Notes: generated by a model from the sequence alone, not told the origin. A stretch of 39,039 bases of DNA from Cellulomonas rhizosphaerae (GCF_003470205.1 NZ_QWKP01000205.1:1-39039); one strand, 5' to 3'. Shown: positions 1 to 8,008, counted from the stretch's first letter. Made by a program: numbers and translations.

Positions 1-471
1 TCCACGACCAGCAAGCCCGCAACGCTGTGGGTCGACTCGGTGCGCACGGATCCCTTCGCCCCCGGCAGCGTTCTGTCGCTGACCAGCTACGGCGCGATGA
101 TCGGCGCGACCGACGTCAACGCGACCAACCGCGTCCTTGCCGAGAACCGGTACAACGACGTCCCGCCACCCGGGTGGACCTACGTGCTCGCCCCGGTGGC
201 CGTCTGCTACATGGCTGAATCCGGCTCTGGCACCCCGTGGCTCGATCTCGACGTCGAGTTCATCGGCTCGGACGGCCGGACGTATGACGACGGCTACAAC
301 GTGACGCCGTCCGACATCTACGACCTTGGCGACCTGTACGCGCCGAACGGCTGCGGTTCGTTCTACGCCGCCGCGCTCGTGCCGCGTTCCGTCCTGACGG
401 GCGCGGTCTGGGTCATCACTGACACGTCGAGCTGGTCTTCGACGACGAAGCAGTTCGTGAAGGTCAGCTGA
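1..471 (+). CDS. C-terminal part of an unidentified, probably extracytoplasmic protein
   Basis: Open from base 1 in frame 1 to the TGA at 469-471, so the true start lies upstream of the window; about 156 residues are visible. The segment is rich in Asp, Tyr, Thr, Ser and aromatic residues, has no Lys/Arg-rich patches, and contains two Cys (in AVCYMAES and NGCGSFY) that could form a disulfide. It reads like an extracellular beta-sandwich of the kind found in actinobacterial lipoproteins (DUF4352-like in flavour), but I cannot assign a family. It converges on the TIGR03089 gene with a 4-base gap. Any signal peptide or lipobox would be outside the window. Confidence 0.7.
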   Translation, partial: STTSKPATLWVDSVRTDPFAPGSVLSLTSYGAMIGATDVNATNRVLAENRYNDVPPPGWTYVLAPVAVCYMAESGSGTPWLDLDVEFIGSDGRTYDDGYNVTPSDIYDLGDLYAPNGCGSFYAAALVPRSVLTGAVWVITDTSSWSSTTKQFVKVS

Positions 472-475
472 CGCC

Positions 476-1168
476 TCACGCCTCGACGGCGCGCTCGGTC
501 TCCAGCAGGCGACCGCGCGCGCCGTCGTTCGCGTCCAGCTCCACCGCACGGGCCGACGAGATCGCCACGACCGACCCGTCGCCCGCGAGCGAACCCACGA
601 CGCGGCGCAGGAACGCCCCGGTGTCGTCGCCCGCGTCGAGCGCCACGCGAGCGTCGTCGGCCGCCGTCCACCACCCAGCCAGCTCCGCGTACGGCACGCC
701 GTCGAGAGCGAGCGAGCCCGCGTCCGTCGGCGGGAGCCAGCCGATCGCGTCGCCGTAGGTCATGACGGCGGCAGCGGCGTCGACGGCCCCGCGGGGCAGG
801 GCGCCGTCGAACCGGCGCGCGAGCGCGGGCAGGGACACCGCAACGACCGCGTCACCGGTGTGCGACGCGGGGTCCGTCGTCACGACGACCTCGGCCGGCC
901 CGGACAGCACCACGGTCGCACCCGTCCGCCACGCCGCCAGCGCCCACACGAGCGTGCGCCAGTGCGGCGGCAGGTCGAGCAGGATGCGCACGCCCGGGGC
1001 CGCGTCGAACTCCTCGACGAGCAGGTTGGTGGTCTTGCTCACCCAGTTGTCCAGCACGGCCCCGGAGAGCTCGACGCGCTCGTAGTCCGCGCCGTACCAC
1101 GTGATGCGGGGGCGGCCCGGGTCGCGGGTCAGCTGGCTGAGCAGGGCGGAGACGGTGGTGGGAGGCAC
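476..1168 (-). CDS. TIGR03089 family protein
   Basis: A 230-residue protein starting with GTG. It matches the actinobacterial TIGR03089 family, which resembles a truncated N-terminal part of acyl-CoA synthetase/AMP-ligase enzymes: ITWYG, YERVELSGAVLDNWVSKT and then LLDLPPHWRTLVWALAAW follow the fold of the first AMP-binding subdomain. It lacks the adenylate-forming signature motif and the C-terminal lid, so ligase activity is unlikely. The function is not known. The GTG start lies 6 bases after a TAGGCT hexamer at 1175-1180 on the minus strand, which points to a leaderless transcript. It diverges from whiB across about 230 bases of control region. Confidence 0.85.
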   Translation of the reverse strand: MPPTTVSALLSQLTRDPGRPRITWYGADYERVELSGAVLDNWVSKTTNLLVEEFDAAPGVRILLDLPPHWRTLVWALAAWRTGATVVLSGPAEVVVTTDPASHTGDAVVAVSLPALARRFDGALPRGAVDAAAAVMTYGDAIGWLPPTDAGSLALDGVPYAELAGWWTAADDARVALDAGDDTGAFLRRVVGSLAGDGSVVAISSARAVELDANDGARGRLLETERAVEA

Positions 1169-1174
1169 CCGGCC

Positions 1175-1180
1175 AGCCTA
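1175..1180 (-). promoter_or_regulatory. -10 element of TIGR03089 gene (leaderless)
   Basis: TAGGCT read on the minus strand, followed by 6 bases and then the GTG start at 1168. This fits a TAnnnT -10 box with transcription starting at the start codon. No good -35 hexamer was seen 17 bases upstream. Confidence 0.6.
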
Positions 1181-1213
1181 GGCGCGACACGCCGAAGGCC
1201 GTGTTGACACGAA

Positions 1214-1277
1214 GTTCACCCGGCAAATCCGGACAACTACCACGGCCTCGCTTGACGCGGGTGAACGACACGCGTGT
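1214..1277 (+). promoter_or_regulatory. whiB control region: inverted repeat, palindrome and GACAC motifs
   Basis: GTTCACCCG (1214-1222) and CGGGTGAAC (1258-1266) form a perfect 9-base inverted repeat. The palindrome ACACGCGTGT lies at 1268-1277 and overlaps the start of the -10 box. GACAC, the core of the WhiA binding site in Streptomyces, occurs at 1186-1190, 1206-1210 and 1267-1271. These are candidate operators; which protein binds is inference. Confidence 0.45.
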
Positions 1278-1280
1278 AAT
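1252..1280 (+). promoter_or_regulatory. whiB promoter
   Basis: TTGACG (1252-1257), a 17-base spacer and TGTAAT (1275-1280) make one of the best sigma-70-like promoters in the window. A start near 1287 would give whiB a 5' untranslated region of about 110 bases, unlike the many leaderless genes around it. A second TTGACA at 1204-1209 has no convincing -10 partner. Confidence 0.65.
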
Positions 1281-1398
1281 TCATGTCAACCGGTTCAGGC
1301 CGGTGGCTGCACGCTACGCGGAGCCGTCCCACCCGGGACCAACCGCTCACGGACGATCACCGAAGCAAGAACGAGCAACGAGCCGCACGGAGGCACGC

Positions 1399-1728
1399 AT
1401 GTGGAATCTGCTCGACGGCGACGGGAGCTTCCCCTCCGACGCACGGACGGCTGCACCGTCGCAGCCCGACAACGTCCTGCCGCTGTTCGGCACGCCCGAG
1501 GACGACGGGCTGATGGGATGGCAGGAGCGCGCACTGTGCGCCCAGACCGACCCTGAGGCCTTCTTCCCCGAGAAGGGCGGCTCGACGCGGGAGGCCAAGA
1601 AGGTCTGCACCGGCTGCGACGTCAAGGCCGAGTGCCTCGAGTACGCGCTCGAGAACGACGAGCGGTTCGGCATCTGGGGCGGCCTGTCCGAGCGGGAGCG
1701 TCGCAAGCTCAAGCGCCGCGTCGTCTGA
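1399..1728 (+). CDS. whiB: WhiB-family iron-sulfur transcription factor (WhiB/WhiB2/WhmD type)
   Basis: A 109-residue Wbl protein. Start ATG 1399 is chosen because GGAGG lies at 1389-1393, five bases upstream; the open frame extends further but without a site. The four cluster-binding Cys are C47, C70, C73 and C79 (the CxxCxxxxxC pattern), followed by the GIWGG turn at 91-95 and a basic C-terminus (RRKLKRRVV) for DNA contact. Members bind a [4Fe-4S] cluster and act with the primary sigma factor; in Streptomyces WhiB works with WhiA to start sporulation septation, and in mycobacteria WhiB2/WhmD is needed for septation. Position between a TIGR03089 gene and the GT2/DUF5719 operon, with manB nearby, is the conserved whiB/whiB2 context. 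A non-sporulating host would use it for division or cell-wall control. Confidence 0.95.
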   Translation: MWNLLDGDGSFPSDARTAAPSQPDNVLPLFGTPEDDGLMGWQERALCAQTDPEAFFPEKGGSTREAKKVCTGCDVKAECLEYALENDERFGIWGGLSERERRKLKRRVV

Positions 1729-1744
1729 GGACAACCTGTGTGAG

Positions 1745-1783
1745 CCGGGGGAGTGTCGCTGCCGAGCAGCGCCCGCTCCCCGG
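1745..1783 (+). terminator. Hairpin terminator after whiB
   Basis: CCGGGG at 1745-1750 pairs with CCCCGG at 1778-1783, AG with CT one bulged base further in, and an inner CGCTG/CAGCG stem (1757-1761, 1767-1771) closes a five-base loop. No T-run follows. It separates whiB from the promoter of the next operon. Confidence 0.5.
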
Positions 1784-1785
1784 GC

Positions 1786-1791
1786 AATCAT
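1786..1791 (+). promoter_or_regulatory. Possible -10 element of the GT2 operon
   Basis: AATCAT lies 10 bases before ATG 1802. If used, transcription would start a few bases before 1802, which favours ATG 1802 over the in-frame ATG at 1790 that overlaps this hexamer. Tentative. Confidence 0.35.
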
Positions 1792-1801
1792 GGGCCGCAG
1801 C

Positions 1802-4800
1802 ATGACTGAGACGCTCCTTCCCGTGGGCCCGCCCGCGACGACATCCTCGACACCGGCGACTGCGCCGGTGACGGCAGTCGTCGTCACCCGAGGCCTGACG
1901 ACGTACCTCCCGAGGACGCTCGCGGCGCTGGCCGCGCAGACGCGTCGGCCCCTGCGGATCGTGCTGGTCGACGCCGGCGAGAGCCCCGACCAGCGGCTCG
2001 CAGCGCTCCTCGAGCAGACGGTCGCCGCCGCCGGCGGCGCGCCCCAGCCGGCACTCACGACGATCGCCGCTCCCGGTGCCCGGACGTTCGGCGACGCCGT
2101 CCGGCGCGCGCTGGCCGACGGGGCCGAAGGCCCCGGCCTGCCCGCCACGTGGCTGTGGTTCCTGCACGACGACAGCGCACCCGCGCCCGGCGCCCTGGCC
2201 GAGCTCGCGCGCGCCGTGACCCGGGCCCGTTCCGTGGGCGTCGCGGGCGCCAAGCAGCGCACCTGGTCCGACCCCGAGCGGCTGCTCGAGGCGGGCCTGC
2301 GCACGTCGCGCTCCGGACGGCGGATGACCGACGTCGAGCCCGGCGAGCTGGACCAGGGCCAGCACGACGCGCGCGATGACGTGCTCGGTGTCGGCCTCGC
2401 GGGTGCCCTCGTGCGGCGCGACGTGTGGGACGCCCTGCGCGGCACCGACCCCGTGCTCGGTCCGTTCGGCGACGGGCTGGACCTGTCCCGGCGTGCGCGC
2501 CTCGCGGGTCACCGCGTGATCGTCGTCCCCGAGGCCGTGGTCCGCCACGCGCAGGCGGGGTTCCTCGGCCTGCGCGACGAGCACGACGAGCCGGACGCGC
2601 GCCGATCGCACGCGGCCCGCCGCCGCGCGCTCGTCCATCAGCGGCTGGCGTCGGCGCCGCTCCTGCTCGTGCCCGTCATCGCGGTCCTCGCGCTCGGGCT
2701 CGGCGTGGTCCGCAGCCTCGCGCAGCTCGCCGCCAAGCAGCCGGGCCTCGCGGTCGACGAGCTGCGCGCGCCGCTCGAGGCGCTCGCCCGTCCCGTCGCC
2801 GTGGTCCGGGCCCGCACCACGGCTCGCCGCACCCGCACGGTCAGCCGCCGCACGCTGCGCCCCCTCCAGGCCACCTGGCAGGACGTGTGGCGCCAGACCC
2901 AGGACCGCCGGCTCGCGCGTGCCGAGGCGCGGCGCGTCGTGCAGGCGCCCAGCGAGCTCGAGCTGCGTGAGCTCGCGCAGCTCACCACCCGGCGCCGGGT
3001 CACGCTCGGCGCGCTGGCCGCGGTCCTCGTGCTCGTGGTCGCGGTCGCGCTCGGCCCGCTCATCGGTGCCGCTGCGGGCGGGGCCCGGCTCGTCGGCGCG
3101 GCGCTCGCACCCGCCGCCTCCGACCTCGGCCAGCTCTGGTCCGCCGCGACGTCCGGCTGGGTCGCGGGCGGGCTCGGCGCGCCCGGCCCGGCGGATGCGC
3201 TGCTCGACGTGCTCGCCGCCCCCACGTTCGTCGCCGGTGGCGAGCTCACGGGCGCGGTGTCCGTGCTGCTGCTCGGCTCGGTGCTGCTCGCGGGCCTCGG
3301 CGCCTGGGCCGCGGCCGGTGCGGCGACCCGGTCGGTCGGCGTGCGCGCCTGGGCCGCGATCGTGTGGGCCGGCGCGCCCAGCCTCCTGCTCGGACTGGGC
3401 GAGGGCCGGCTCGGCCCGGTCCTCGCGCACGCCGCGCTGCCCTGGGTCGTGCTCGGCGTCGCCCGCGCGGTCGGCGTCCAGCGTGTCGACCAGGTGCTCT
3501 CCGGCATCGCGACGGCGAGCCACGAGGGCGAGGATGCGGCCGACGAGGCCGACATCGACACGCCCGTGCGCGGCAACCCGACCATCCCGACGCAGCGCGT
3601 CGGCGGCGAGCTCGTCGGCACCCCCGACCCCACCGGCTCGCTGACCGCCGCCGCAGCCGCGGCGCTCGCGTTCGCGGTCGTCGCCGCCGGAGCGCCCGTC
3701 CTGCTCGTGCCCGGCGCGCTCGCGCTCCTGGTCCTCGCGCTGTGCGTCCCGCGCTCGCGCGCGCGGCTGCTCCTCGTGCTCGTGCCGGCCCTGGTCCTGC
3801 TCGGCCCCACGCTCGTCGAGGCTTCCCGGCGAGGCGTGCCCGGCTGGCGACTCCTGGTCGCCGGCCCCGGCTTGCCCGTCGCCGGCACACCGACGACGCC
3901 CGTCGAGCGGCTGCTCGGCCTGCCTGCCGACGCGAGCGCGCTCGTGCCGTCGTGGGCCCAGCCCGTCGCCGACGTCTGGCCCCTGCTCGCGGGCGGCGCG
4001 GTCGTGCTGCTCGCCCTGCTCGCGCTCCTGCGCGGGGCACCTGCCGCCCGAGCGGTGCGCGTCGGCTGGGTGGTGGCCGCCATCGGGCTCGCCGCCGCGA
4101 CCCTCGTCGCGCGCATCCCCGTGGGCGTCCAGGACGGCGTGACCGCCTACGGGTGGACCGGGCCGCTCCTGTCGCTCGCGGGCCTCGGGCTGCTCACGGC
4201 GGCCGTCCTCGGCGCCGACCGCCTGCAGGTGCGGCTCGCGCACCAGAGCTTCGGCTGGCGCCAGCCGCTGGTCGCGCTTGTCACCGTGGTCGCCGTCGCG
4301 GCGCCCGTCGCCTGGCTGGGCGGCTGGACGTGGCAGGCACGCACCGGGGAGGCCGTCGCGCTGCGCGCGATCGACGACGACATCGTCCCGGCCGTCGGCC
4401 GCCAGTCGCAGACCTCGCCCGACGCCTCGCGCGTCCTCGCGCTCGCCGCCGCGCCCGCCGGGTCCGAGCGCGGACCGGACGTGACCTGGCAGCTCCTGCG
4501 CGGTGACGGACCCCTGCTCGTGGACCAGGCCGCGGCCGTGAGCACGCGCGTGCTCGTCGGCGGGCTGACCGACGCCACGGTGCGCGGTCCCGACGACGCC
4601 GCGGCCGAGGTCGAGGACCTCGTCGCGCGCCTCGTCGGGGGCGCCTCGGGCGACGTGGCGGGACCGCTCGGCGCGCTCGCGGTCAGCGACGTGCTCGTCC
4701 CGCGGATCGCGAGCGACACGGGCGACGCGAGCGCCGCCCGGACCGCGCGCGAGCGACTCGTCGCGACCCTCGACTCGACCGCCGGCCTCGAGCGCGTCAC

Positions 4801-5227
4801 GCAGAGCGCGCAGGGGACGCTGTGGCGCGTGCAGCCGCTGACCGAGGACGCGGACGCCGCCGTGACCGCGTGGGCGCGGATCGCTCCGCAGGGCGCGGAC
4901 CTGACGGACGCCGCGACCGCCGCGGTCGCCGTCGCGTCGAACCAGCGCACCATCGACACGACGATCCCGGCCGGCAGCGGCGAGCGGCTGCTCGTCCTGG
5001 CCGAGCGTGCCGACGCGCACTGGCAGGCGCGCCTCGACGGGCGCTCGCTGCGCGCGGTCGACGACGGCTGGCGCCAGGTCTTCCAGGTGGGCGCCGCCGG
5101 TGGCCACCTGACGCTGCACTACGACGCGCCGCAGCGCACGCCGTGGCTCGTCGCGCAGGGCCTCGTCCTGCTCGTGACGGTGCTGCTGGCCGTGCCCGTG
5201 CGGCGCCGACGGGGGGTGCGCGCATGA
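1802..5227 (+). CDS. Large family 2 glycosyltransferase with polytopic membrane domain
   Basis: About 1141 residues from ATG 1802 (or 1145 from the in-frame ATG 1790). Numbering here is from 1790. Residues about 25-255 are a GT2 fold: VVVTRGL with LVDAG as the nucleotide-binding strand, the HDDS acidic motif at 126-129 for metal/nucleotide-sugar binding, and FGDGLDLSRRARLAG as the acceptor/base region. Two membrane segments follow near 285-315, then a charged stretch, then about ten or more hydrophobic segments to about residue 880, interrupted by an acidic hydrophilic loop near 575-610. The C-terminal 250 residues look extracytoplasmic and end in a last membrane helix with a basic tail, recalling YfhO-like enzymes. 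It overlaps the DUF5719 gene by 4 bases. The conserved whiB-adjacent position suggests a role in building a surface polysaccharide; the substrate is unknown. Confidence 0.88.
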   Translation: MTETLLPVGPPATTSSTPATAPVTAVVVTRGLTTYLPRTLAALAAQTRRPLRIVLVDAGESPDQRLAALLEQTVAAAGGAPQPALTTIAAPGARTFGDAVRRALADGAEGPGLPATWLWFLHDDSAPAPGALAELARAVTRARSVGVAGAKQRTWSDPERLLEAGLRTSRSGRRMTDVEPGELDQGQHDARDDVLGVGLAGALVRRDVWDALRGTDPVLGPFGDGLDLSRRARLAGHRVIVVPEAVVRHAQAGFLGLRDEHDEPDARRSHAARRRALVHQRLASAPLLLVPVIAVLALGLGVVRSLAQLAAKQPGLAVDELRAPLEALARPVAVVRARTTARRTRTVSRRTLRPLQATWQDVWRQTQDRRLARAEARRVVQAPSELELRELAQLTTRRRVTLGALAAVLVLVVAVALGPLIGAAAGGARLVGAALAPAASDLGQLWSAATSGWVAGGLGAPGPADALLDVLAAPTFVAGGELTGAVSVLLLGSVLLAGLGAWAAAGAATRSVGVRAWAAIVWAGAPSLLLGLGEGRLGPVLAHAALPWVVLGVARAVGVQRVDQVLSGIATASHEGEDAADEADIDTPVRGNPTIPTQRVGGELVGTPDPTGSLTAAAAAALAFAVVAAGAPVLLVPGALALLVLALCVPRSRARLLLVLVPALVLLGPTLVEASRRGVPGWRLLVAGPGLPVAGTPTTPVERLLGLPADASALVPSWAQPVADVWPLLAGGAVVLLALLALLRGAPAARAVRVGWVVAAIGLAAATLVARIPVGVQDGVTAYGWTGPLLSLAGLGLLTAAVLGADRLQVRLAHQSFGWRQPLVALVTVVAVAAPVAWLGGWTWQARTGEAVALRAIDDDIVPAVGRQSQTSPDASRVLALAAAPAGSERGPDVTWQLLRGDGPLLVDQAAAVSTRVLVGGLTDATVRGPDDAAAEVEDLVARLVGGASGDVAGPLGALAVSDVLVPRIASDTGDASAARTARERLVATLDSTAGLERVTQSAQGTLWRVQPLTEDADAAVTAWARIAPQGADLTDAATAAVAVASNQRTIDTTIPAGSGERLLVLAERADAHWQARLDGRSLRAVDDGWRQVFQVGAAGGHLTLHYDAPQRTPWLVAQGLVLLVTVLLAVPVRRRRGVRA

Positions 5228-6795
5228 GCGCGCGACGCACGGTCTGGCTCGGACGCGCGGTGCGGGCGGTCTCCGGCCTCGGGGTCGTGGCACTCGTCGC
5301 GGTGATCGTCGCCGGCGGGGTCCGGCTGCCCGAGCAGGACGTCGCCGCGCCGGCGGACGGCACCGTGGTGGACGTTCCGCCCGGCACCGTGACGCTGACG
5401 TGCCCGGGCCCGCTGATCCTTCCCGAGAGCTCGGGGGACAAGGCGTTCGACCCCACGCCCGTCGCACCGGCCATCGCGCTGCTGGCCGCGGCTGCCTCGT
5501 CGGCCGGCGGGTCCGTCGCACCGGCCGCCGGCGGCGACGCTGTCGCGACGCTCGCCGCCGGGTCGGCCGCGGCCCTGGTCACCCCGGCCGTGCCCCTCGT
5601 CGTGCGCGCCGAGCCCACCGAGGCCGTCGCCCGGGTTGCAGGCGCCGTCGGGTCGATCGTCACGGCGGGTGACCTGCGCGGCCTGTCCGCCGCGTCGTGC
5701 CAGCGCGCGACGACCGACGCGTGGCTCGTCGGCGGCGCGACCGACCTGTCCAGCACCGCGCAGCTCGTGATCTCCGCCGCCGGGTCGACCCCGGCCGAGG
5801 TCACCGTCGCGGTCTACGGGCCGTCGGGCAAGGTCGACCTGTCGGCCTCGCACTACCTCGTCGCGCCCGGTGCGCAGCGCGTGGTCGTCCTCGGCGCGGT
5901 CGCACCCGAGCAGCGTCGGGTCGCCGTGCGCGTCACGGCGACCGGTGGCGCGGTCACCGCCTACATCCAGGACTCGGTGCTCGACGGCTTCACGCCGCGG
6001 GGCACGGACCTCGTGGTCCCCGGCTCCGCGCCCGCGAAGCACGTGGTCGTCCCTGGCCTGTCAGTCATCGCCGCGGGCGTCGACAGCCCGCTCTCGGGCG
6101 CCCTGCGCCTGATGGTCACCGGCAAGAAGGCGACCACGGCACACATCCGGCTGCTGGGAGCCCGCGGCGAGGAGGACCTGCCCGGCGCGCAGGAGATCGA
6201 GCTGGAGCCCGGCGAGGTCACCGACGTGCCGCTCGGCGGGCTGCCCGCGGGCGCCTACACGGCCGTCATCGATGCCGACCTCGCGGTGGTCGCGTCCGGG
6301 CTCGTCACGCGCGCCGGTGCCGCCACCGCAGTAGACCCCGCGCCGAGCATGGAGCGCGCCTGGGTCGCCTCGGCCGCACCGGGCGTCAGCGGCATCGCCG
6401 CCGTCCCGGCCGGGACGCGGGGCATGCTGGTCGCGACCGCGGTGGGCGGCGCGGGCGACGCGACCGGCACGCTGCGGGCGATCGGCGACGACGGCCGCAT
6501 CCTTGCCGAGCGGACCGTCACGGTGCCTGCCGGGACGACCGGCTCGTGGTTCGCGGACACGCTCGTCGGGACCGGACCCGTCGTGCCCGGCAAGCAGGGC
6601 ACCGCGACACCCGGCGTGCGGGTCGCGGCGCTCGAGCTCGTGCCCGACGACGGTGGGGCGCGGCTCGCGTGGGCGCTCGTCGCGGACGTCGGCCGGCCGG
6701 ACGGGACGCTCATCTCGGTGCTGAGCCCCGTCCCCGCCGACCCGGCCAGCACCGCGGTGACGGTGCGCCAGGACCCGCGCGTCGGCACGCGCTGA
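5224..6795 (+). CDS. DUF5719 family exported protein
   Basis: A 523-residue protein whose ATG overlaps the stop of the GT2 gene (ATGA), so the two are translationally coupled. An N-terminal membrane anchor or uncleaved signal covers residues about 13-33; the rest is Ala/Gly/Val/Thr-rich beta-type sequence, expected outside the membrane. The pattern matches DUF5719 proteins that follow this large GT2 protein in many actinobacteria. No catalytic motif is visible. Constant pairing with the GT2 protein suggests an accessory or substrate-binding subunit of the same envelope process; that is inference. The gene converges on the zincin-like gene with 2 bases between stops. Confidence 0.85.
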   Translation: MSARRTVWLGRAVRAVSGLGVVALVAVIVAGGVRLPEQDVAAPADGTVVDVPPGTVTLTCPGPLILPESSGDKAFDPTPVAPAIALLAAAASSAGGSVAPAAGGDAVATLAAGSAAALVTPAVPLVVRAEPTEAVARVAGAVGSIVTAGDLRGLSAASCQRATTDAWLVGGATDLSSTAQLVISAAGSTPAEVTVAVYGPSGKVDLSASHYLVAPGAQRVVVLGAVAPEQRRVAVRVTATGGAVTAYIQDSVLDGFTPRGTDLVVPGSAPAKHVVVPGLSVIAAGVDSPLSGALRLMVTGKKATTAHIRLLGARGEEDLPGAQEIELEPGEVTDVPLGGLPAGAYTAVIDADLAVVASGLVTRAGAATAVDPAPSMERAWVASAAPGVSGIAAVPAGTRGMLVATAVGGAGDATGTLRAIGDDGRILAERTVTVPAGTTGSWFADTLVGTGPVVPGKQGTATPGVRVAALELVPDDGGARLAWALVADVGRPDGTLISVLSPVPADPASTAVTVRQDPRVGTR

Positions 6796-6797
6796 GG

Positions 6798-7271
6798 TCA
6801 GTCCCGCAGCTCGGGGTCGATCTCCTCCGGCGCGCGGCCGATCATGTGCGCGACCTGCTCGACGACGACCTCGCGGACCAGGTCCGCCAGGTCGAGGGCG
6901 TCGTTCGCGCGCGACTCGACGGGACGGCGGTAGATGACGATGCGCGCGGCCTGGCCGGCGTCGGCGGGGAAGTAGCGGCCGAGCGGGACGCCGCCGTGCT
7001 CCCACGGCGCGGGGTTCGACGGCGGCACGTCCTCGACCGCGAACTCGGTGCCCTCGAGCTGGCGCGACCAGCGGCGCTCGAGGCGCTCGACGGCGTCGAG
7101 GACGTAGTCGTCGAACCGCTGCGCGCGCGTGCGGTAGGCGGGCATCGAGCTCGGCATCAGCGGACCGCGTGGACCGCGCCCCCGGCGGTCGCGACGGCGG
7201 ACGGGGGCAGCGCTCGCCGAGGCTCCGCGGCTCGCGGTCAGCCCGCGGCGGGCGTACGGGTCGGTCGTCAC
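6798..7271 (-). CDS. Metallopeptidase-family (minimal zincin, DUF1025/PF06262) protein lacking HExxH
   Basis: A 157-residue protein starting with GTG, 6 bases after a TACGAT hexamer. An N-terminal basic, low-complexity stretch of about 45 residues precedes the conserved body (AYRTRAQRFDDYVLDAVERLE, then an IVIYRRP strand). It fits the small zincin family next to DUF3499 and manB in actinobacteria (Rv3259-like). Where active relatives have HExxHH near the C-terminus, this protein reads VEQVAH: the Glu survives, but both zinc-binding His of HExxH are Val and Ala. Protease activity is therefore doubtful. The downstream PEEIDP matches the family's acidic region. Confidence 0.75.
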   Translation of the reverse strand: MTTDPYARRGLTASRGASASAAPVRRRDRRGRGPRGPLMPSSMPAYRTRAQRFDDYVLDAVERLERRWSRQLEGTEFAVEDVPPSNPAPWEHGGVPLGRYFPADAGQAARIVIYRRPVESRANDALDLADLVREVVVEQVAHMIGRAPEEIDPELRD

Positions 7272-7277
7272 GCCTGC

Positions 7278-7283
7278 ATCGTA
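7278..7283 (-). promoter_or_regulatory. -10 element of zincin-like gene (leaderless)
   Basis: TACGAT on the minus strand, 6 bases before the GTG at 7271. It fits TAnnnT exactly. Confidence 0.6.
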
Positions 7284-7330
7284 GTTCGGCCACCACGGCG
7301 TGGGGGGAGCGTGGTGTCGGCGCGCGGGAG

Positions 7331-7336
7331 TACCTT
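7331..7336 (+). promoter_or_regulatory. -10 element of the DUF3499-manB operon (leaderless)
   Basis: TACCTT, 6 bases before the GTG at 7343. This fixes the DUF3499 start, which has no ribosome binding site, and serves a four-gene operon. Confidence 0.6.
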
Positions 7337-7342
7337 CTGCGG

Positions 7343-7711
7343 GTGAGATCCGTCCGGCAGTGCTCCCGCTCGGCCTGTGGCCGTGCCGCCGTCGCCACGC
7401 TGACCTACGTCTACGCCGACTCGACGGCCGTGCTCGGGCCGCTCGCGCAGAGCGCCGAGCCGCACTCGTACGACCTGTGCGCGGAGCACGCCTCGCGCCT
7501 GACCGCGCCGCGCGGCTGGGAGGTCGTCCGGCTCACCCCCGACTTCGAGCCCGCAGCTCCGAGCCACGACGACCTGCTCGCACTCGCGGACGCCGTGCGC
7601 GAGGCGGGTCGCCCGCGGGTGGCCGCCGCCGCGGCCGTCGTGGCGGAGCCCGCCGAGCTCGCCGAGGCACCCCGCCGCGGCCACCTGCGCGTGCTGCGCG
7701 GCGAGGGCTGA
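7343..7711 (+). CDS. DUF3499 family protein
   Basis: A 122-residue protein starting with GTG 7343, placed by the upstream TACCTT box and by the family's usual N-terminus just before QCSRSAC. Conserved features are the CSRSACG pair of Cys, ATLTYVYADSTAVLGPL, and YDLCAEHA followed by PRGWEVVRL; the Cys and His (CxxxxC and CxxH) suggest a structural metal site. The C-terminal half is Ala/Arg-rich and poorly conserved. The family (Rv3258c-like) is found next to manB across actinobacteria; its function is unknown. The stop overlaps the next ATG by one base (TGATG). Confidence 0.88.
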   Translation: MRSVRQCSRSACGRAAVATLTYVYADSTAVLGPLAQSAEPHSYDLCAEHASRLTAPRGWEVVRLTPDFEPAAPSHDDLLALADAVREAGRPRVAAAAAVVAEPAELAEAPRRGHLRVLRGEG

Positions 7712-7971
7712 TGGCCCGCCGCCGCGGCGCCGGACGAGCCGGCCAGCCGGTCGAGCCGCTCGGCTCGATGAGCCAGCCGACCGGTCCGCTCGTCGCGGGC
7801 ACGGAGGCGTGCCTCAAGTGCGGGGCCACCGAGCTCACCCGCATCCGCATGACGCTGACCGATGGGCGTCCGGCCGTGTTCGTCTCGTGCCCCGCGTGCG
7901 AGCAGACCAACTGGTTCGCCCTCGAGGGCGACGGCGTCCCGCTGGACCGCTCCGAGGTCCTCGGCAACTAG
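7711..7971 (+). CDS. Small zinc-ribbon protein of unknown function
   Basis: An 86-residue protein whose ATG shares a base with the DUF3499 stop, so it is translationally coupled. A basic N-terminus (MARRRGAGRAG) leads into a zinc ribbon: CLKCG near residue 36, then about 30 residues with ELTRIRMTLTDGRPAVFVSC, then CPAC. The four Cys (CxxC-n-CxxC) are the only clear functional residues. It could be a nucleic-acid-binding or scaffold protein; nothing supports a more exact role. The operon position suggests a link with mannose metabolism or with DUF3499. Confidence 0.75.
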   Translation: MARRRGAGRAGQPVEPLGSMSQPTGPLVAGTEACLKCGATELTRIRMTLTDGRPAVFVSCPACEQTNWFALEGDGVPLDRSEVLGN

Positions 7972-8008
7972 AGTGGCGGCGTTCCTGCCGACTCACCGAG
8001 AGGTCATC

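Noticed and set aside
2638..4116. A 492-residue Ser/Thr/Ala-rich minus-strand frame
   Set aside because: Composition reflects the complement of Ala/Leu/Val membrane codons in the GT2 gene; no start signal or domain.
1709..5521. A 1270-residue open frame on the minus strand
   Set aside because: It is rich in Arg, Gly, Ala and Asp without domains, covers the well-supported GT2 gene on the plus strand, and is a typical high-GC shadow frame.
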